A stretch of 64,000 nucleotides of DNA from Bacteroides sp. OM05-12 (GCF_003438995.1 NZ_QSUN01000003.1:320477-384476), one strand, 5' to 3'. Shown: positions 34,657 to 44,537, numbered from the stretch's first letter. Numbers and translations: made by a program. Notes: generated by a model not told the origin, from the sequence alone.

Positions 34657-35697
34657 CTATTTTTTAGCCGTCAATAACGGGCGATATTTCTCTAATGCTT
34701 GTTCAAACAGCTTCTCAGCTTCTTCCATTGTGCCAAAGAATTCTCCACCGGAAGCATTCAAATGACCTCCTCCATTAAAGAACTCGGCAGCAACCTTATT
34801 GCAAGGGAAATCACCAACCGAACGAAGTGATATCTTTATCATCTTTTTCTCGGTATCTTCACGCAAAAAGGCCGAGAATATAACGTTCTTGATGCTCAAA
34901 GGAATATTGACAAAACCTTCCGAATCACCTTTTATATAATCAAATTTAGATTGCTCATCTTTCGTCAGAGAAATCATCGCAGCATTACAATCCTTATATA
35001 CACGCATCTTAGAATAAAGCACATACCCCATCAGGCGCAAACGACTTTCGGAGTAAGTATTATAAACCTTACGATAGATTTCATCCTTATCAATCCCCTT
35101 GGAAAGCAGTTCACTGATAATAAAATAAATCTCCCTGTTATTCGAATTATAGGTAAAACCTCCCGTATCGGTCATCATACCCGTATAAATACATTCGGCA
35201 GCCTCTCTGGTTATATCTTCAAAGTAACCCATTCTGCATATCAAGCGGAACACCAGTTCTGAAGTAGATGATATTTCGGGATGGGAAATTGTAATCGAAC
35301 AGAAATTGTCAGGATGCAAATGATGGTCTATCAAGATCTTACGTCCCGATGCAGCCTCAACAGGAACTGCAAGATTATCAATCCGTTTTAAAGTATTGAA
35401 ATCCAGACAACATATTATATCCGCCTCATTTATCAATTTATCCGCAAAATCAGCGTAGCGGTCATAAAGCAATATATCTTTAGCTCCGGGCATCCATTTC
35501 AAGAAATCAGGGAAAGCATTGGGAACGATTACATTTACCGTTTTACCTTGGGATTCAAGAAAATGCCATAATCCCAACGATGAACCGATGGCATCCCCGT
35601 CAGGAGCAACATGGGATACAATCACTATTCTATCTGCTCTATCAAACCATTTTGTAAAATGATCTATCTTTGATTGTTCTATTACTTTCGTCAACAT
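34657..35697 (-). CDS. nrnA: DHH-family nanoRNase/pAp phosphatase
   Basis: The 346-residue protein has the DHH motifs HVAPDGDAIGSSLGLW (Asp cluster) and LIDHHLHPDN, and the DHHA1 RNA-binding GGGHLNASGG. NrnA-type enzymes degrade short oligoribonucleotides and 3'-phosphoadenosine phosphate in the cytoplasm. The length is normal. A -7 box (TAATTTTG on the minus strand, 35724-35731) lies 27 nt upstream. It heads the group nrnA, DUF4827, glmM, although the DUF4827 gene also has its own -7 box. Confidence 0.9.
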   Translation of the reverse strand: MLTKVIEQSKIDHFTKWFDRADRIVIVSHVAPDGDAIGSSLGLWHFLESQGKTVNVIVPNAFPDFLKWMPGAKDILLYDRYADFADKLINEADIICCLDFNTLKRIDNLAVPVEAASGRKILIDHHLHPDNFCSITISHPEISSTSELVFRLICRMGYFEDITREAAECIYTGMMTDTGGFTYNSNNREIYFIISELLSKGIDKDEIYRKVYNTYSESRLRLMGYVLYSKMRVYKDCNAAMISLTKDEQSKFDYIKGDSEGFVNIPLSIKNVIFSAFLREDTEKKMIKISLRSVGDFPCNKVAAEFFNGGGHLNASGGEFFGTMEEAEKLFEQALEKYRPLLTAKK

Positions 35698-35764
35698 ATA
35701 ATCGTTCGTTCTTCTTTTCCGTGCAAAATTACAAATTAATATCTGAATATCGGGTAGTAAGCAG

Positions 35765-37864
35765 CTATATATTCACTTCCCAAGCACCATTATCCGCTAA
35801 AGAAACATAATCTAATCCTAATTTTCGACATTCCTTTTTTAATAGTTCCAAGCGAAACTCGCTTAAAGAAGCGTCCAATACGACTGTCCTTATTCGAAAC
35901 ACAGGCAAAAGTTCCTTTACACGACCTTTATACCCTTTACAGAGATAAAGGTAATCTATCAACAACGGTGCATCGGACATTTTGTTCTTCCATTTATCAT
36001 CTTTTACCATACAAACTGTACGTCCAAAGAAACCGGAAATACCATTATGCGTCCATATATTACGTTCCTCATAATCTTGTGGCATAACGGCAGGTTTATC
36101 TATTCTCTTTCTTCTCCAGAAACCTTCTGTAGCATATTTCAGCTTATCAATAGCGTTACAATCCGCCATCTGGAGATAAGACACGCCATTTCCTTGAATA
36201 AAATGAACAGTAGGGCAAGCTGAGGAATGATAGAATAATATAGACGGATGCTTCACGGTGGTATTTGTGTAATCTACTGCATAAAACAGACCAATGAAAG
36301 GTATCAGAGCACCTAAAACTATTGTACGGACACGTGTGCCATTTACCCCTTTCAGCAAAAAGACAAAGAGGATAATATAACAAACTGCGACATCAATCTT
36401 TAAGAAATTAATATCATTGATAATAGCACCCGGCAGGTGTTCTACAAATGAAGTAATATAGTTCAAAGCCTTCACTAAACCGGATAAGAGATCTGCAAGA
36501 AGTAATTGCAGCACAGGCAAAAATCCGATTACTAACATAACAATAGAAAAAAGCAAAATAAGGCTCACCAATAAAAGAACCGGAATATTTGCCAGTAAAG
36601 AATAGACCGGGAAACGGGAGAAATTAAGCAATACAATCGGCAAAGTTCCTATCTGTACCACTATGGAAACGGCTATTATTTGCCATGCTTTCTTCAAAAA
36701 ACGGTTTTTAACTTCGATTTTCTTCTCAAGCCGAGGCAGAAAAAGAATGATGGATATTACTGCCACAAAAGATAACTGGAAACCAACATCATATAGATAA
36801 AACGGATTATAGAGCAACATTACAAAAGCAGCAAAACCAACTACATTTAATGTAACACTCCTCTTATTACATATTCCGGCAAGAACTATCAAGGAAAACA
36901 TAATCACTGCACGAACAACAGATGGGGATAATCCGGAAACAAAAGCGAACATCCATAAAATCAGAACAGTAATAATGCCTTTTGTTTTATTACAAGAGTG
37001 TTTCCCCAATAAGCCACTCAACAGAATGCCTAGTAAACAAGACAATATTCCGATATGCAACCCTGATAATGCAAGCACATGGCTAGCACCCGCTACCAAA
37101 AAGGATTCCCGTACTTCTTTACTTAATTCCTCCTTATAACCTACTGTCAAGGCAGCTAGCACAGCAAACTCGTCTTTATCAAAGCCCAAGCCTCTATATT
37201 GAGCCAAAAGCCGTTCCCTGTAAGATAGAGCTAGTTGTTTTAAAGTCTTTCGAGAATCATGACCTACCAACTTCCAATATCCCGAAGGTATATATGCTGT
37301 TCCCGAAACACCTTTGTGCCGCAGAAATCCTGCATAATCAAATTCATAAGGATTTCCATTATTATGAGGCGAAGCAACTTTACCGTAAAACACCAGTTCA
37401 TCACCTGTGCATAACTCCCTACTTAACGAATCATTAGCCAAATAAAGCAAAACATCTTTTTCTACAGAAGTATTTCCTGAAGTCTTCATGTAATCAATGA
37501 CATACACCTGGCAAAGAACACTCTTCTCTTTCGCCTGAGGATTATCTTTTAAAATAGCATGATAAACTTCCCGCTGTTTCTCCCATCTATAATGACTCAT
37601 AAATTGATGAATACAAACTAAGCCATCCCCTACGGCCATGAAAAAGAAAAAGATTCCCACTCCTGTCAACCACCGGAAAGCATAATCGGATTTAATTCTA
37701 TGGATAATAAGAAAGATGAATGAAGCAAACACACAGCCACCGATAAATGTATATCCAACAGTTTCCGTCACATCGGAAAACAATTCACCAAAACTAATTC
37801 CGATGATTAGAGGTATAAGGATTCGCAGGAAAGGATATTTCCCTAATTTATCAGTTGAAAACAA
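35765..37864 (-). CDS. comEC: ComEC/Rec2-family membrane protein
   Basis: The 699-residue protein has about ten membrane helices, an N-terminal OB-like DUF4131 domain (about 110-200) and the Competence domain (SHVLALSGLHIGILSCLLG, then SGLSPSVVRAVIM). ComEC forms the DNA-uptake channel in competent bacteria. The C-terminal 180 residues occupy the place of the metallo-beta-lactamase nuclease, but no HxHxDH metal-binding motif is visible, so nuclease activity is doubtful. Competence is not usual in Bacteroides. rpe is 5 nt upstream in the same operon. Confidence 0.85.
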   Translation of the reverse strand: MFSTDKLGKYPFLRILIPLIIGISFGELFSDVTETVGYTFIGGCVFASFIFLIIHRIKSDYAFRWLTGVGIFFFFMAVGDGLVCIHQFMSHYRWEKQREVYHAILKDNPQAKEKSVLCQVYVIDYMKTSGNTSVEKDVLLYLANDSLSRELCTGDELVFYGKVASPHNNGNPYEFDYAGFLRHKGVSGTAYIPSGYWKLVGHDSRKTLKQLALSYRERLLAQYRGLGFDKDEFAVLAALTVGYKEELSKEVRESFLVAGASHVLALSGLHIGILSCLLGILLSGLLGKHSCNKTKGIITVLILWMFAFVSGLSPSVVRAVIMFSLIVLAGICNKRSVTLNVVGFAAFVMLLYNPFYLYDVGFQLSFVAVISIILFLPRLEKKIEVKNRFLKKAWQIIAVSIVVQIGTLPIVLLNFSRFPVYSLLANIPVLLLVSLILLFSIVMLVIGFLPVLQLLLADLLSGLVKALNYITSFVEHLPGAIINDINFLKIDVAVCYIILFVFLLKGVNGTRVRTIVLGALIPFIGLFYAVDYTNTTVKHPSILFYHSSACPTVHFIQGNGVSYLQMADCNAIDKLKYATEGFWRRKRIDKPAVMPQDYEERNIWTHNGISGFFGRTVCMVKDDKWKNKMSDAPLLIDYLYLCKGYKGRVKELLPVFRIRTVVLDASLSEFRLELLKKECRKLGLDYVSLADNGAWEVNI

Positions 37865-37869
37865 TCTCT

Positions 37870-38523
37870 TTATTTGAGTGCTTTCAAACGGTGTATCATT
37901 TCTTGAGGATCAGGAGCAGAGAATACTGCATTTCCGGCAACAAGCACATCAGCTCCGGCTTTTACTAATTTCTCACCAGTCTCCAAATTCACACCGCCAT
38001 CCACTTCTATTAAAGCGTTCGAGCCGGTACTATCTATCAAGCGACGAAGTTCTTTTACTTTCTCCAAACTATGTTCTATGAACTTTTGTCCGCCAAAGCC
38101 GGGATTCACACTCATAATCAAAACCATATCAACATCACGTATAATATCCGTCAACATAGCAACAGGAGTAGCCGGATTCAAAGTCACAGCAGCTTTCATA
38201 TCCGCTTCTTTTATTTGCTGAATCACACGATGCAGATGTGGGCACGCCTCGTAATGCACATTCATCATCATTGTGCCCAGCGCCTTGACTTCTTTAATAA
38301 ACTTCTCAGGACTAACAATCATCAAATGCACATCAAGCGGTTTTTCCGTCAATTCCGCAACATACTTTAAGACAGGAAAACCAAAAGATATATTAGGTAC
38401 AAACACACCATCCATCACATCAATATGCAACCAATCTGCTTCACTATGGTTTAACATATTAATATCCGCAGCTAAATTAGCAAAATTAGCAGACAATAAC
38501 GAAGGAGATACTTTATGATTCAT
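37870..38523 (-). CDS. rpe: Ribulose-phosphate 3-epimerase
   Basis: The 217-residue TIM-barrel enzyme interconverts ribulose-5-phosphate and xylulose-5-phosphate. Family motifs are present: SPSLLSANFANL, the metal and catalytic segment HIDVMDGVFVPN, DVHLM and the phosphate-binding MSVNPGFGGQ, then EVDGGVN. The ATG at 38523 is chosen since a -7 box (TACATTTG on the minus strand, 38545-38552) overlaps the longer frame's start at 38547. Confidence 0.96.
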   Translation of the reverse strand: MNHKVSPSLLSANFANLAADINMLNHSEADWLHIDVMDGVFVPNISFGFPVLKYVAELTEKPLDVHLMIVSPEKFIKEVKALGTMMMNVHYEACPHLHRVIQQIKEADMKAAVTLNPATPVAMLTDIIRDVDMVLIMSVNPGFGGQKFIEHSLEKVKELRRLIDSTGSNALIEVDGGVNLETGEKLVKAGADVLVAGNAVFSAPDPQEMIHRLKALK

Positions 38524-38612
38524 GTCTATTTCTTTGTTGTTATGCAAATGTAATCCTTTTCATTAAATAAAACAGAATAAAAGAGGAATTTGTTTGGTAA
38601 GAAAACAAAATG

Positions 38613-38640
38613 CCCTCCGTACGTTTCTATACGGAGGGCT
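38613..38640 (-). terminator. Terminator of the ECF-sigma/barrel operon
   Basis: The exact arms GCCCTCCGTA (38613-38622) and TACGGAGGGC (38631-38640) lie about 90 nt after the barrel gene's stop, followed by TTTTG on the minus strand. A separate 14-bp palindrome, GCATCTTAAGATGC, is at 38654-38667. Confidence 0.75.
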
Positions 38641-38726
38641 TATTGTAAGATTCGCATCTTAAGATGCCGGAGATTCATAACCGGCTAAAGTTAAGGAATA
38701 GGTTTCTGGTATATCTTAAAATCACA

Positions 38727-40019
38727 TCAATAAGTCCAACGTAAACCCAACTGCAAATTAAAATTAGTTGGCTTCTCTTTTCGAATGGTTTGTACCCCAC
38801 TTCCATCGTCGAAATAGTGAACAACTCCCGGTTCTACATAGATTCCAAAATGTTTCGTTGCATTAAGCTGTGCACCAACCGCCGCAGAAACAGACCATTG
38901 TACCTGTTTAACATTTTCATTCCATCTGGAATCCGGTTCGTCACTCATTACATAAACTCCTTTATACTTTCCTGAAAGAGATTTCTCTATCGCACCTCCC
39001 GCTGAGAGATACAAAGTCAAATACTTTCGATTCAGAAACATCCAGTTTCCTTTCAAAGGTAAGCCTATGTAATGCAACTTATATTCTTCAATATAATAAT
39101 CGTCCTGACTACCCGACTTCAACTCAGAAGAAAGCATTGTATACATTAGCCCCGTCTCAATAGCAAAATTACGGGACAAATTATAACGAAATGAAACGCC
39201 TGCCGTCACAGGAGTCTTATGTTTTATATCTGTCTTGACATCCTTTCCTATATTATTATAAAGTACCTTTCTTAACGGACGAGCCTTTTTCATTCCCTCT
39301 TCTGTACACTCATCCGATTCATCTGAATATGAAGGAAGGCAATTCATTGTTTGCATACTCGCACTATTATCCAAACTATTAAATCCGGGAGCACCATTAC
39401 TTTGCACCATCGGCGAATTTCCATAAGAGATGCCTACAGTCCATTTCTTATAATCTTTCTTATCCAAAGAAGCAAGAACCCGGGAGTTCTCTTTATAAAT
39501 ATCGGTATAAGAGCGTTTCTTGACCTTTCTTTGTTCATTAACCGACTGGTTTTCCTTTTGTTCAGCCCGAATATCTTTCTTCTCTCCGACCAATGTATCC
39601 ACTGGCTGAACATCAACCGCCTCAATTACCTCCTCATCCTTAACTTGCACTTTCTTTACAGGCATACGAACATGAGCGATTGTAGGAGTAGAAATATCCG
39701 GTTGCGATTGTGATATCAAAGTTTGAGGTTGTATATCCTCTTTTTCAATATCCTCAGGAACAGTGAGTGGGGCAGAAGCAACTTCCGGTATATATTTCTC
39801 TACCGGAGCGTTCAGCAACCATAAGCTAACAGAAGATATAAGTATAATAAGTACAGCTGCAGCAACAGCAATCTTACGGAAAGGATGCACAGAGACGACA
39901 TGAACCGGGGACAGTTCTTTCTCTAAAGAACTCCATACGTCATCAGAAACCGGCTCCGAATAATCTTTGAACCGTTCTCTAAATCCCTTTATCAATTTGT
40001 CATCTTCCTCTTTTTTCAT
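38727..40019 (-). CDS. Predicted anti-sigma factor fused to an outer-membrane beta-barrel
   Basis: The 430-residue protein has a charged cytoplasmic N-terminus (about 1-48; FRERFKDYSEPVSDDVWSSL resembles the sigma-binding part of Bacteroidetes anti-sigma factors), one membrane helix (about 50-69), a long low-complexity periplasmic stretch rich in Glu, Lys, Val and Gln (about 70-190) and a C-terminal barrel of PorT-like type. The barrel has alternating beta strands and ends in an aromatic LRWTY. The gene starts 6 nt after the ECF sigma gene, which supports a regulatory pair. One chain spanning the whole envelope is inferred from topology. Confidence 0.7.
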   Translation of the reverse strand: MKKEEDDKLIKGFRERFKDYSEPVSDDVWSSLEKELSPVHVVSVHPFRKIAVAAAVLIILISSVSLWLLNAPVEKYIPEVASAPLTVPEDIEKEDIQPQTLISQSQPDISTPTIAHVRMPVKKVQVKDEEVIEAVDVQPVDTLVGEKKDIRAEQKENQSVNEQRKVKKRSYTDIYKENSRVLASLDKKDYKKWTVGISYGNSPMVQSNGAPGFNSLDNSASMQTMNCLPSYSDESDECTEEGMKKARPLRKVLYNNIGKDVKTDIKHKTPVTAGVSFRYNLSRNFAIETGLMYTMLSSELKSGSQDDYYIEEYKLHYIGLPLKGNWMFLNRKYLTLYLSAGGAIEKSLSGKYKGVYVMSDEPDSRWNENVKQVQWSVSAAVGAQLNATKHFGIYVEPGVVHYFDDGSGVQTIRKEKPTNFNLQLGLRWTY

Positions 40020-40025
40020 CTCACA

Positions 40026-40598
40026 TTACAATTCCTTATCCATGTACTCTCTTATCTTCTTCGCTAAAACCGCTTTCGCTCTAAACAACTGCGATGCGGA
40101 GGATTTCTCATTAATACCCAATTCACGGGCAATCTCTTTATGCGACTTTTCCTCAAACGTATATAAGTTAAATACCGTACGATAACCCGTAGGAAGCTCA
40201 TTTATGAACTTCATCAATACACTTTGTGGAATACGCTCTATATCTTCATCATTTGTCTCAGCTATAGTGTCCGGCACTTCCTCTATTGTCAGTATCTGAT
40301 TCAAAGTATCATTCTTACGAAGATACTCTATCGACAGATTCACCATTATTCTACTTAGCCAAGCTTTTAACGATCCATTTCCCCTGTAAGTAAACTTATC
40401 GAAAGAGCCAAATATCTTTAAAAAGCCATCGTGCAAAAGATCTTGAGCTATTTCCCTGTTTCCTACATACCGCAGACAAATAGCCATCATCTGCCCTGCA
40501 TATAGTTCGTACAGAAATTTGCGGGCAACATTATCGTTCTGCCTGCATCGTTCTGCCAGTTCATATTCACTCATCGAATCTTTCAACACCTGCTTCAT
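40026..40598 (-). CDS. ECF-type sigma-70 factor (paired with anti-sigma/barrel protein)
   Basis: The 190-residue sigma factor has region 2 (FLYELYAGQMMAICLRYVGN, then DLLHDGFLKIFGSFDKF) and region 4 (LPTGYRTVFNLYTFEEKSHK, then ELGINEKSSASQLFRAK). It should direct RNA polymerase to a small regulon, most likely including this operon. A -7 box (TATCTTTG on the minus strand, 40612-40619) lies 13 nt before the start, so expression also uses the primary sigma factor. Confidence 0.9.
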   Translation of the reverse strand: MKQVLKDSMSEYELAERCRQNDNVARKFLYELYAGQMMAICLRYVGNREIAQDLLHDGFLKIFGSFDKFTYRGNGSLKAWLSRIMVNLSIEYLRKNDTLNQILTIEEVPDTIAETNDEDIERIPQSVLMKFINELPTGYRTVFNLYTFEEKSHKEIARELGINEKSSASQLFRAKAVLAKKIREYMDKEL

Positions 40599-40671
40599 TT
40601 ATTAAATGGCGCAAAGATAAAAATACTGCACCGACTGGACAATAAAATTAAAGTTAATCATTTTAACGAAA

Positions 40672-40705
40672 GAAGGGTATCTAAATTTTACTTCAGATAC
40701 CCTTC
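40672..40705 (-). terminator. Terminator after the 63-residue gene
   Basis: The exact arms GAAGGGTATCT (40672-40682) and AGATACCCTTC (40695-40705) lie just after the small gene at 40723-40914 on the minus strand. Confidence 0.7.
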
Positions 40706-40722
40706 CAATAAGTTTTCGGCTT

Positions 40723-40914
40723 TTATCCAAGAACCATCTCTTGAAGCCCTTCAGGAAGACTCTTTTCAACCTGGTAATTGCGAGCGAACAATTTTAAGAA
40801 AGTCAATGTCTTATTACTTGGACGCATCAACTTTACCTGCTCTTCTGTTCTCTCCTCATTTTGTTTCTTTTCCGAAACAGTAGAAGTACATACATTCTTC
40901 ATAGGCAGCCACAT
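40723..40914 (-). CDS. Small basic protein downstream of the ECF sigma gene
   Basis: The 63-residue protein has a charged N-terminal half (SEKKQNEERTEEQVKLMRPS) and a helical, conserved-looking C-terminal half (KTLTFLKLFARNYQVEKSLP). No known domain is recognised, but I recall similar short proteins in other Bacteroides. A start at the second ATG (40902, 59 residues) is equally possible. It lies 71 nt after the sigma gene stop and has its own terminator, so it may be the last gene of that transcript. Confidence 0.6.
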   Translation of the reverse strand: MWLPMKNVCTSTVSEKKQNEERTEEQVKLMRPSNKTLTFLKLFARNYQVEKSLPEGLQEMVLG

Positions 40915-40985
40915 ATTTATATGATTTTAATTATAAAACGCATATAATGTGGCTTTAGTATACCAATCGGAGAATTTATAGTTCT

Positions 40986-41579
40986 TTAATCAAGCGTCAG
41001 CACCATATCTCTTTCTTCTGCCATACGACGAAGATTAAGAATTGCATAGCGCATACGTCCCAATGCCGTATTAATACTGGCTCCTGTTGCTTCTGCTATT
41101 TCCTTAAAACTGAGATTCTGATAAAAACGCATATAAACGACTTCCCGCTGATTATCGGGTAAAAGTTTCACAAGCTCCCGTACGTCATCTTTTATCTGCC
41201 CTTCTATAATCTCACTTTCGATGGTACGTTCCGAAAGGTTGATATTGTTTAGCAAGTCTACCTCCGAATCATCATTGGAAACTACATTCTCATTCTTCTC
41301 CTGACGGAAATAATCAATAATCAGATTATGGGCAATGCGGGTAATCCATGCGGGAAACTTTCCATTTTCCGTATAGCGTCCCTGACGAATCGTAGTAATC
41401 GCTTTAACAAAAGTATCTTGAAAAATATCTTCTGCCAATTCATTATTGCGGACAATAAAGTAGATATACGAAAACAATCTGTTTTCATAACGACTTAAAA
41501 GTATATCAAAAGCTTGGTTGTTACCTTCTGAATACGAAACGACTAATTGTTCATCAGTCATTCTTCTCAAAGTTTCCAT
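40986..41579 (-). CDS. ECF-type RNA polymerase sigma factor
   Basis: The 197-residue protein has region 2 (AFDILLSRYENRLFSYIYFI, then AEDIFQDTFVKAITTI and FPAWITRIAHNLIIDYFRQ) and region 4 (LPDNQREVVYMRFYQNLSFK, then ATGASINTALGRMRYAI). It resembles the RpoE-like group. No anti-sigma gene is next to it, only the small 63-residue protein, so regulation may be different from the classical membrane anti-sigma model. The 143-bp upstream gap has a GCAAATA...TATTTGC dyad (about 41657-41680). Confidence 0.9.
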   Translation of the reverse strand: METLRRMTDEQLVVSYSEGNNQAFDILLSRYENRLFSYIYFIVRNNELAEDIFQDTFVKAITTIRQGRYTENGKFPAWITRIAHNLIIDYFRQEKNENVVSNDDSEVDLLNNINLSERTIESEIIEGQIKDDVRELVKLLPDNQREVVYMRFYQNLSFKEIAEATGASINTALGRMRYAILNLRRMAEERDMVLTLD

Positions 41580-41722
41580 TACGTCTTATTTTAGAAATTA
41601 GAGTAATGTTTCGTCAATAGGCAAGTGTTATTAGGTTATTACTAAATGTTACGCACTGCAAATAAAAATAATATTTGCCAAATTACAAAACAAAATGCAT
41701 TAAATTTCCGTTATTAACATTC

Positions 41723-42694
41723 TCATTTAACTTCCATCCCCTCTACGCACTTAAAACCACGTAGGAACTCATCAATGTTAAGGCGCTTCTTTCCAGCCAT
41801 TTGCAAAGACTTCACAACAACAAAACCATCCGAAACGGCAACATTGAAATAAGTCTTGCCATCCGTCTGAATTGTTCCATTGGAAAGAGAATGATTCTGC
41901 AAGCACTTCTCTGTTTGATATATTTTAACTACAACCGAAGTTTTATCCGGAAAATGAAGCTCAGTCCATGCAGCGGGATATGGTGAGAGCCCGCGTATAA
42001 AATCATATATTTTCTTAACCGGCTGATTCCAATCAATACGGCATGTCTCCTTAAATATCTTCGGAGCAGGACGCAATTCTTCCGGTTGTTGCATTTCTTC
42101 CTGAGGAATCGGTTTCACCCGGTTTTCAAGAATAGCATCGACCGTTTCAACAACCAACCTTCCTCCCAGATGCATTAACTTGTCGTGAACAATCTCCACA
42201 TCATCCGTTTCCTCAATAGGAACTTTTACTTGTTGGATAACTTCTCCCGTATCTATTTCATGCTTCAAGAAGAAAGTGGTTATTCCGGTTTCCTTATCAC
42301 CATTTATAACAGCCCAATTTATAGGAGCGGCTCCTCTATATTGAGGCAGCAACGAGGCATGAAGATTAAATGTACCTAAACGGGGCATATTCCAGACTAT
42401 TTCGGGAAGCATACGGAATGCAACAACAATTTGAAGGTCGGCTTTCAAGGCACGGAGCTGTTCTATGAATGTCTCATCTTTCAGTTTCTCCGGTTGAAGT
42501 ACGGTAAGTCCATTCTCCACTGCATACTTTTTTACCGGACTGGGTTGCAACACACTTGCATGGCGCCCTATCGGTTTATCAGGCATTGTAATTACCCCTA
42601 CTACGTTATAACCTCCTTCAACCAAGCATTTTAAACTCTCTACGGCAAAATCGGGAGTACCCATATATACGATACGCAAATCTTCTTTCTTCAT
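41723..42694 (-). CDS. fmt: Methionyl-tRNA formyltransferase
   Basis: The 323-residue enzyme formylates initiator methionyl-tRNA. It has the N-terminal formyltransferase domain with the folate-binding LHASLLPQYRGAAPINWA, the catalytic Asn-His-Asp set spread over FNLHASLLP and HEIDTGEV, and the C-terminal tRNA-binding barrel. It is the last gene of a four-gene unit and starts 12 nt after the ClC channel gene. Confidence 0.95.
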   Translation of the reverse strand: MKKEDLRIVYMGTPDFAVESLKCLVEGGYNVVGVITMPDKPIGRHASVLQPSPVKKYAVENGLTVLQPEKLKDETFIEQLRALKADLQIVVAFRMLPEIVWNMPRLGTFNLHASLLPQYRGAAPINWAVINGDKETGITTFFLKHEIDTGEVIQQVKVPIEETDDVEIVHDKLMHLGGRLVVETVDAILENRVKPIPQEEMQQPEELRPAPKIFKETCRIDWNQPVKKIYDFIRGLSPYPAAWTELHFPDKTSVVVKIYQTEKCLQNHSLSNGTIQTDGKTYFNVAVSDGFVVVKSLQMAGKKRLNIDEFLRGFKCVEGMEVK

Positions 42695-42706
42695 CGCTTT
42701 TCATTT

Positions 42707-44509
42707 TTAATCTTCAGAGAAATGTACCAACACCTGACGGTAGGAATTGAATATCTTCGATTTGGAAACAAAGCCAAGATACTTCCCATCTTCATCAATA
42801 ACTGGTAAATTCCACGCTTTAGTATCATCAAACTTCCGCATCACAATCTCCATCGGGTCAGTAACCAAAAGTTTGGCGGGAGGTGATGTCATCAGCTTAT
42901 CCACTTTAAAACGGTGGTATAATTCCTGACGGAACATGATATTCCGAATATCATCCAAAACAACAATGCCAAGCAATACCCCGCTTGCATCTACCACAGG
43001 AAACAGATTGCGCTTTGCCTTAGAGATGACTTTCACCAACTCTCCCAAATCCATCTCCGGCCTCACAATATCAAAATCTTCCTCAACAACATTCTCCACT
43101 TTCATCAACGTCAATACCGCTTTATCTTTATGGTGAGTCAACAACTGCCCTTTCTTAGCCAAACGCATGGAATAAATACTATGCGGTTCAAAGACAATGA
43201 TTGTCAGATACGAACTGACAGAAACAATCATCAACGGTAGAAACAAATCATACCCTCCCGTCAGCTCGGCGATAAGGAAAATACCTGTCAACGGTGCGTG
43301 CATAACCCCGGACATCAATCCGGCCATCCCCATTAAAGCGAAATTCTTCTCCGGCAGATCCGGGAAGAACCCCAGACTATTGGCAAAGTTAGAGAATACA
43401 AAACCCGCTACACAGCCTAAGAACAAGCTCGGTGCAAATATACCACCACAACCTCCACCACCATTCGTAGCACTGGAAGCAAATACCTTAAACAAAACAA
43501 TCAACGTCAAATAAACCAAAAGAAGATTACCATATCCGTAGAAAAACGAATTGTTCATAACCGTATCCCAATCTGCCGTACTCACACCGTTGAGCAACAG
43601 TTCTATGGTATCATAACCTTCACCATATAAAGGCGGGAAAAGAAAGATCAAAACGCTCAACATCACACCGCCTATGGCTAGTTTTATATAAGGATTATTA
43701 TATTTGCGGAAAACATTTTCCACCGAATTCATGGCACGGGTGAAGTACAGAGAGACTAATCCGCAGAAGATTCCCAACAGGATAACATAAGGTATACGTT
43801 CCATCGTAAAGATTTGATCCTGATGAAACTTAAACATAGCCTCTGTTCCCGTAAATATATAAGACACGGTAGCAGCCGTCACACTGGAGATCAATAACGG
43901 AAGCAGGGAAGCCATCGTTAGGTCAATCATCAATACCTCAAGTGTAAAGACCAATCCTGCAATCGGTGCTTTAAAGATTCCGGCAATTGCTCCCGCCGCG
44001 CCACAACCCACCAAAAGCATCAGTGTTTTATGTTCCATTTTAAAGACACTGCCCAAGTTGGAACCGATAGCCGAACCCGTCAGCACAATAGGCGCCTCCG
44101 CTCCGACTGACCCACCAAAACCGATGGTAATACCACTGGCTATAACAGACGACCATACGTTGTGTCTCTTTATCCTTCCTTGACGACGGGAGATTGCGTA
44201 AAGTATCTTGGTAACACCATGACCGATGTCATCTTTCACTATGTTACGAATAAAAAGCCCGGTAAGGAAGATACCGATCACCGGATATACCAAATACAAG
44301 TAGTTGGCACCCGTAGTATCAAAGTTATCAGTCAGGAAGTTTTGTATCAAATGAATCAAATACTTTAATATTAATGCCGCCAATGCGGTAAGTATACCTA
44401 CAAAAAAGCTCAGCATCAAAATAAAATGCTTCTCACTTATATTCTTCTCACGCCAAAGAATCAGGCGTTGCATCAAGCTTGGTTTCTCATCTTGCATAAT
44501 CGTCTCCAT
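42707..44509 (-). CDS. ClC-family chloride channel/antiporter with CBS domains
   Basis: The 600-residue membrane protein has the ClC core (about 20-440) with the filter-like motifs GFGGSVGAEAPIV (gating Glu kept) and GGGGCGGIFAPSLFLG, and two C-terminal CBS domains (about 460-590) that usually bind adenine nucleotides. Whether it is a channel or a proton-coupled exchanger cannot be decided. A second ATG four codons in is possible. It lies in an operon with a sugar transferase and fmt, a mix without obvious functional link. Confidence 0.9.
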   Translation of the reverse strand: METIMQDEKPSLMQRLILWREKNISEKHFILMLSFFVGILTALAALILKYLIHLIQNFLTDNFDTTGANYLYLVYPVIGIFLTGLFIRNIVKDDIGHGVTKILYAISRRQGRIKRHNVWSSVIASGITIGFGGSVGAEAPIVLTGSAIGSNLGSVFKMEHKTLMLLVGCGAAGAIAGIFKAPIAGLVFTLEVLMIDLTMASLLPLLISSVTAATVSYIFTGTEAMFKFHQDQIFTMERIPYVILLGIFCGLVSLYFTRAMNSVENVFRKYNNPYIKLAIGGVMLSVLIFLFPPLYGEGYDTIELLLNGVSTADWDTVMNNSFFYGYGNLLLVYLTLIVLFKVFASSATNGGGGCGGIFAPSLFLGCVAGFVFSNFANSLGFFPDLPEKNFALMGMAGLMSGVMHAPLTGIFLIAELTGGYDLFLPLMIVSVSSYLTIIVFEPHSIYSMRLAKKGQLLTHHKDKAVLTLMKVENVVEEDFDIVRPEMDLGELVKVISKAKRNLFPVVDASGVLLGIVVLDDIRNIMFRQELYHRFKVDKLMTSPPAKLLVTDPMEIVMRKFDDTKAWNLPVIDEDGKYLGFVSKSKIFNSYRQVLVHFSED

Positions 44510-44537
44510 ATTACCTTACTTTTTATCCTTAAAACTT

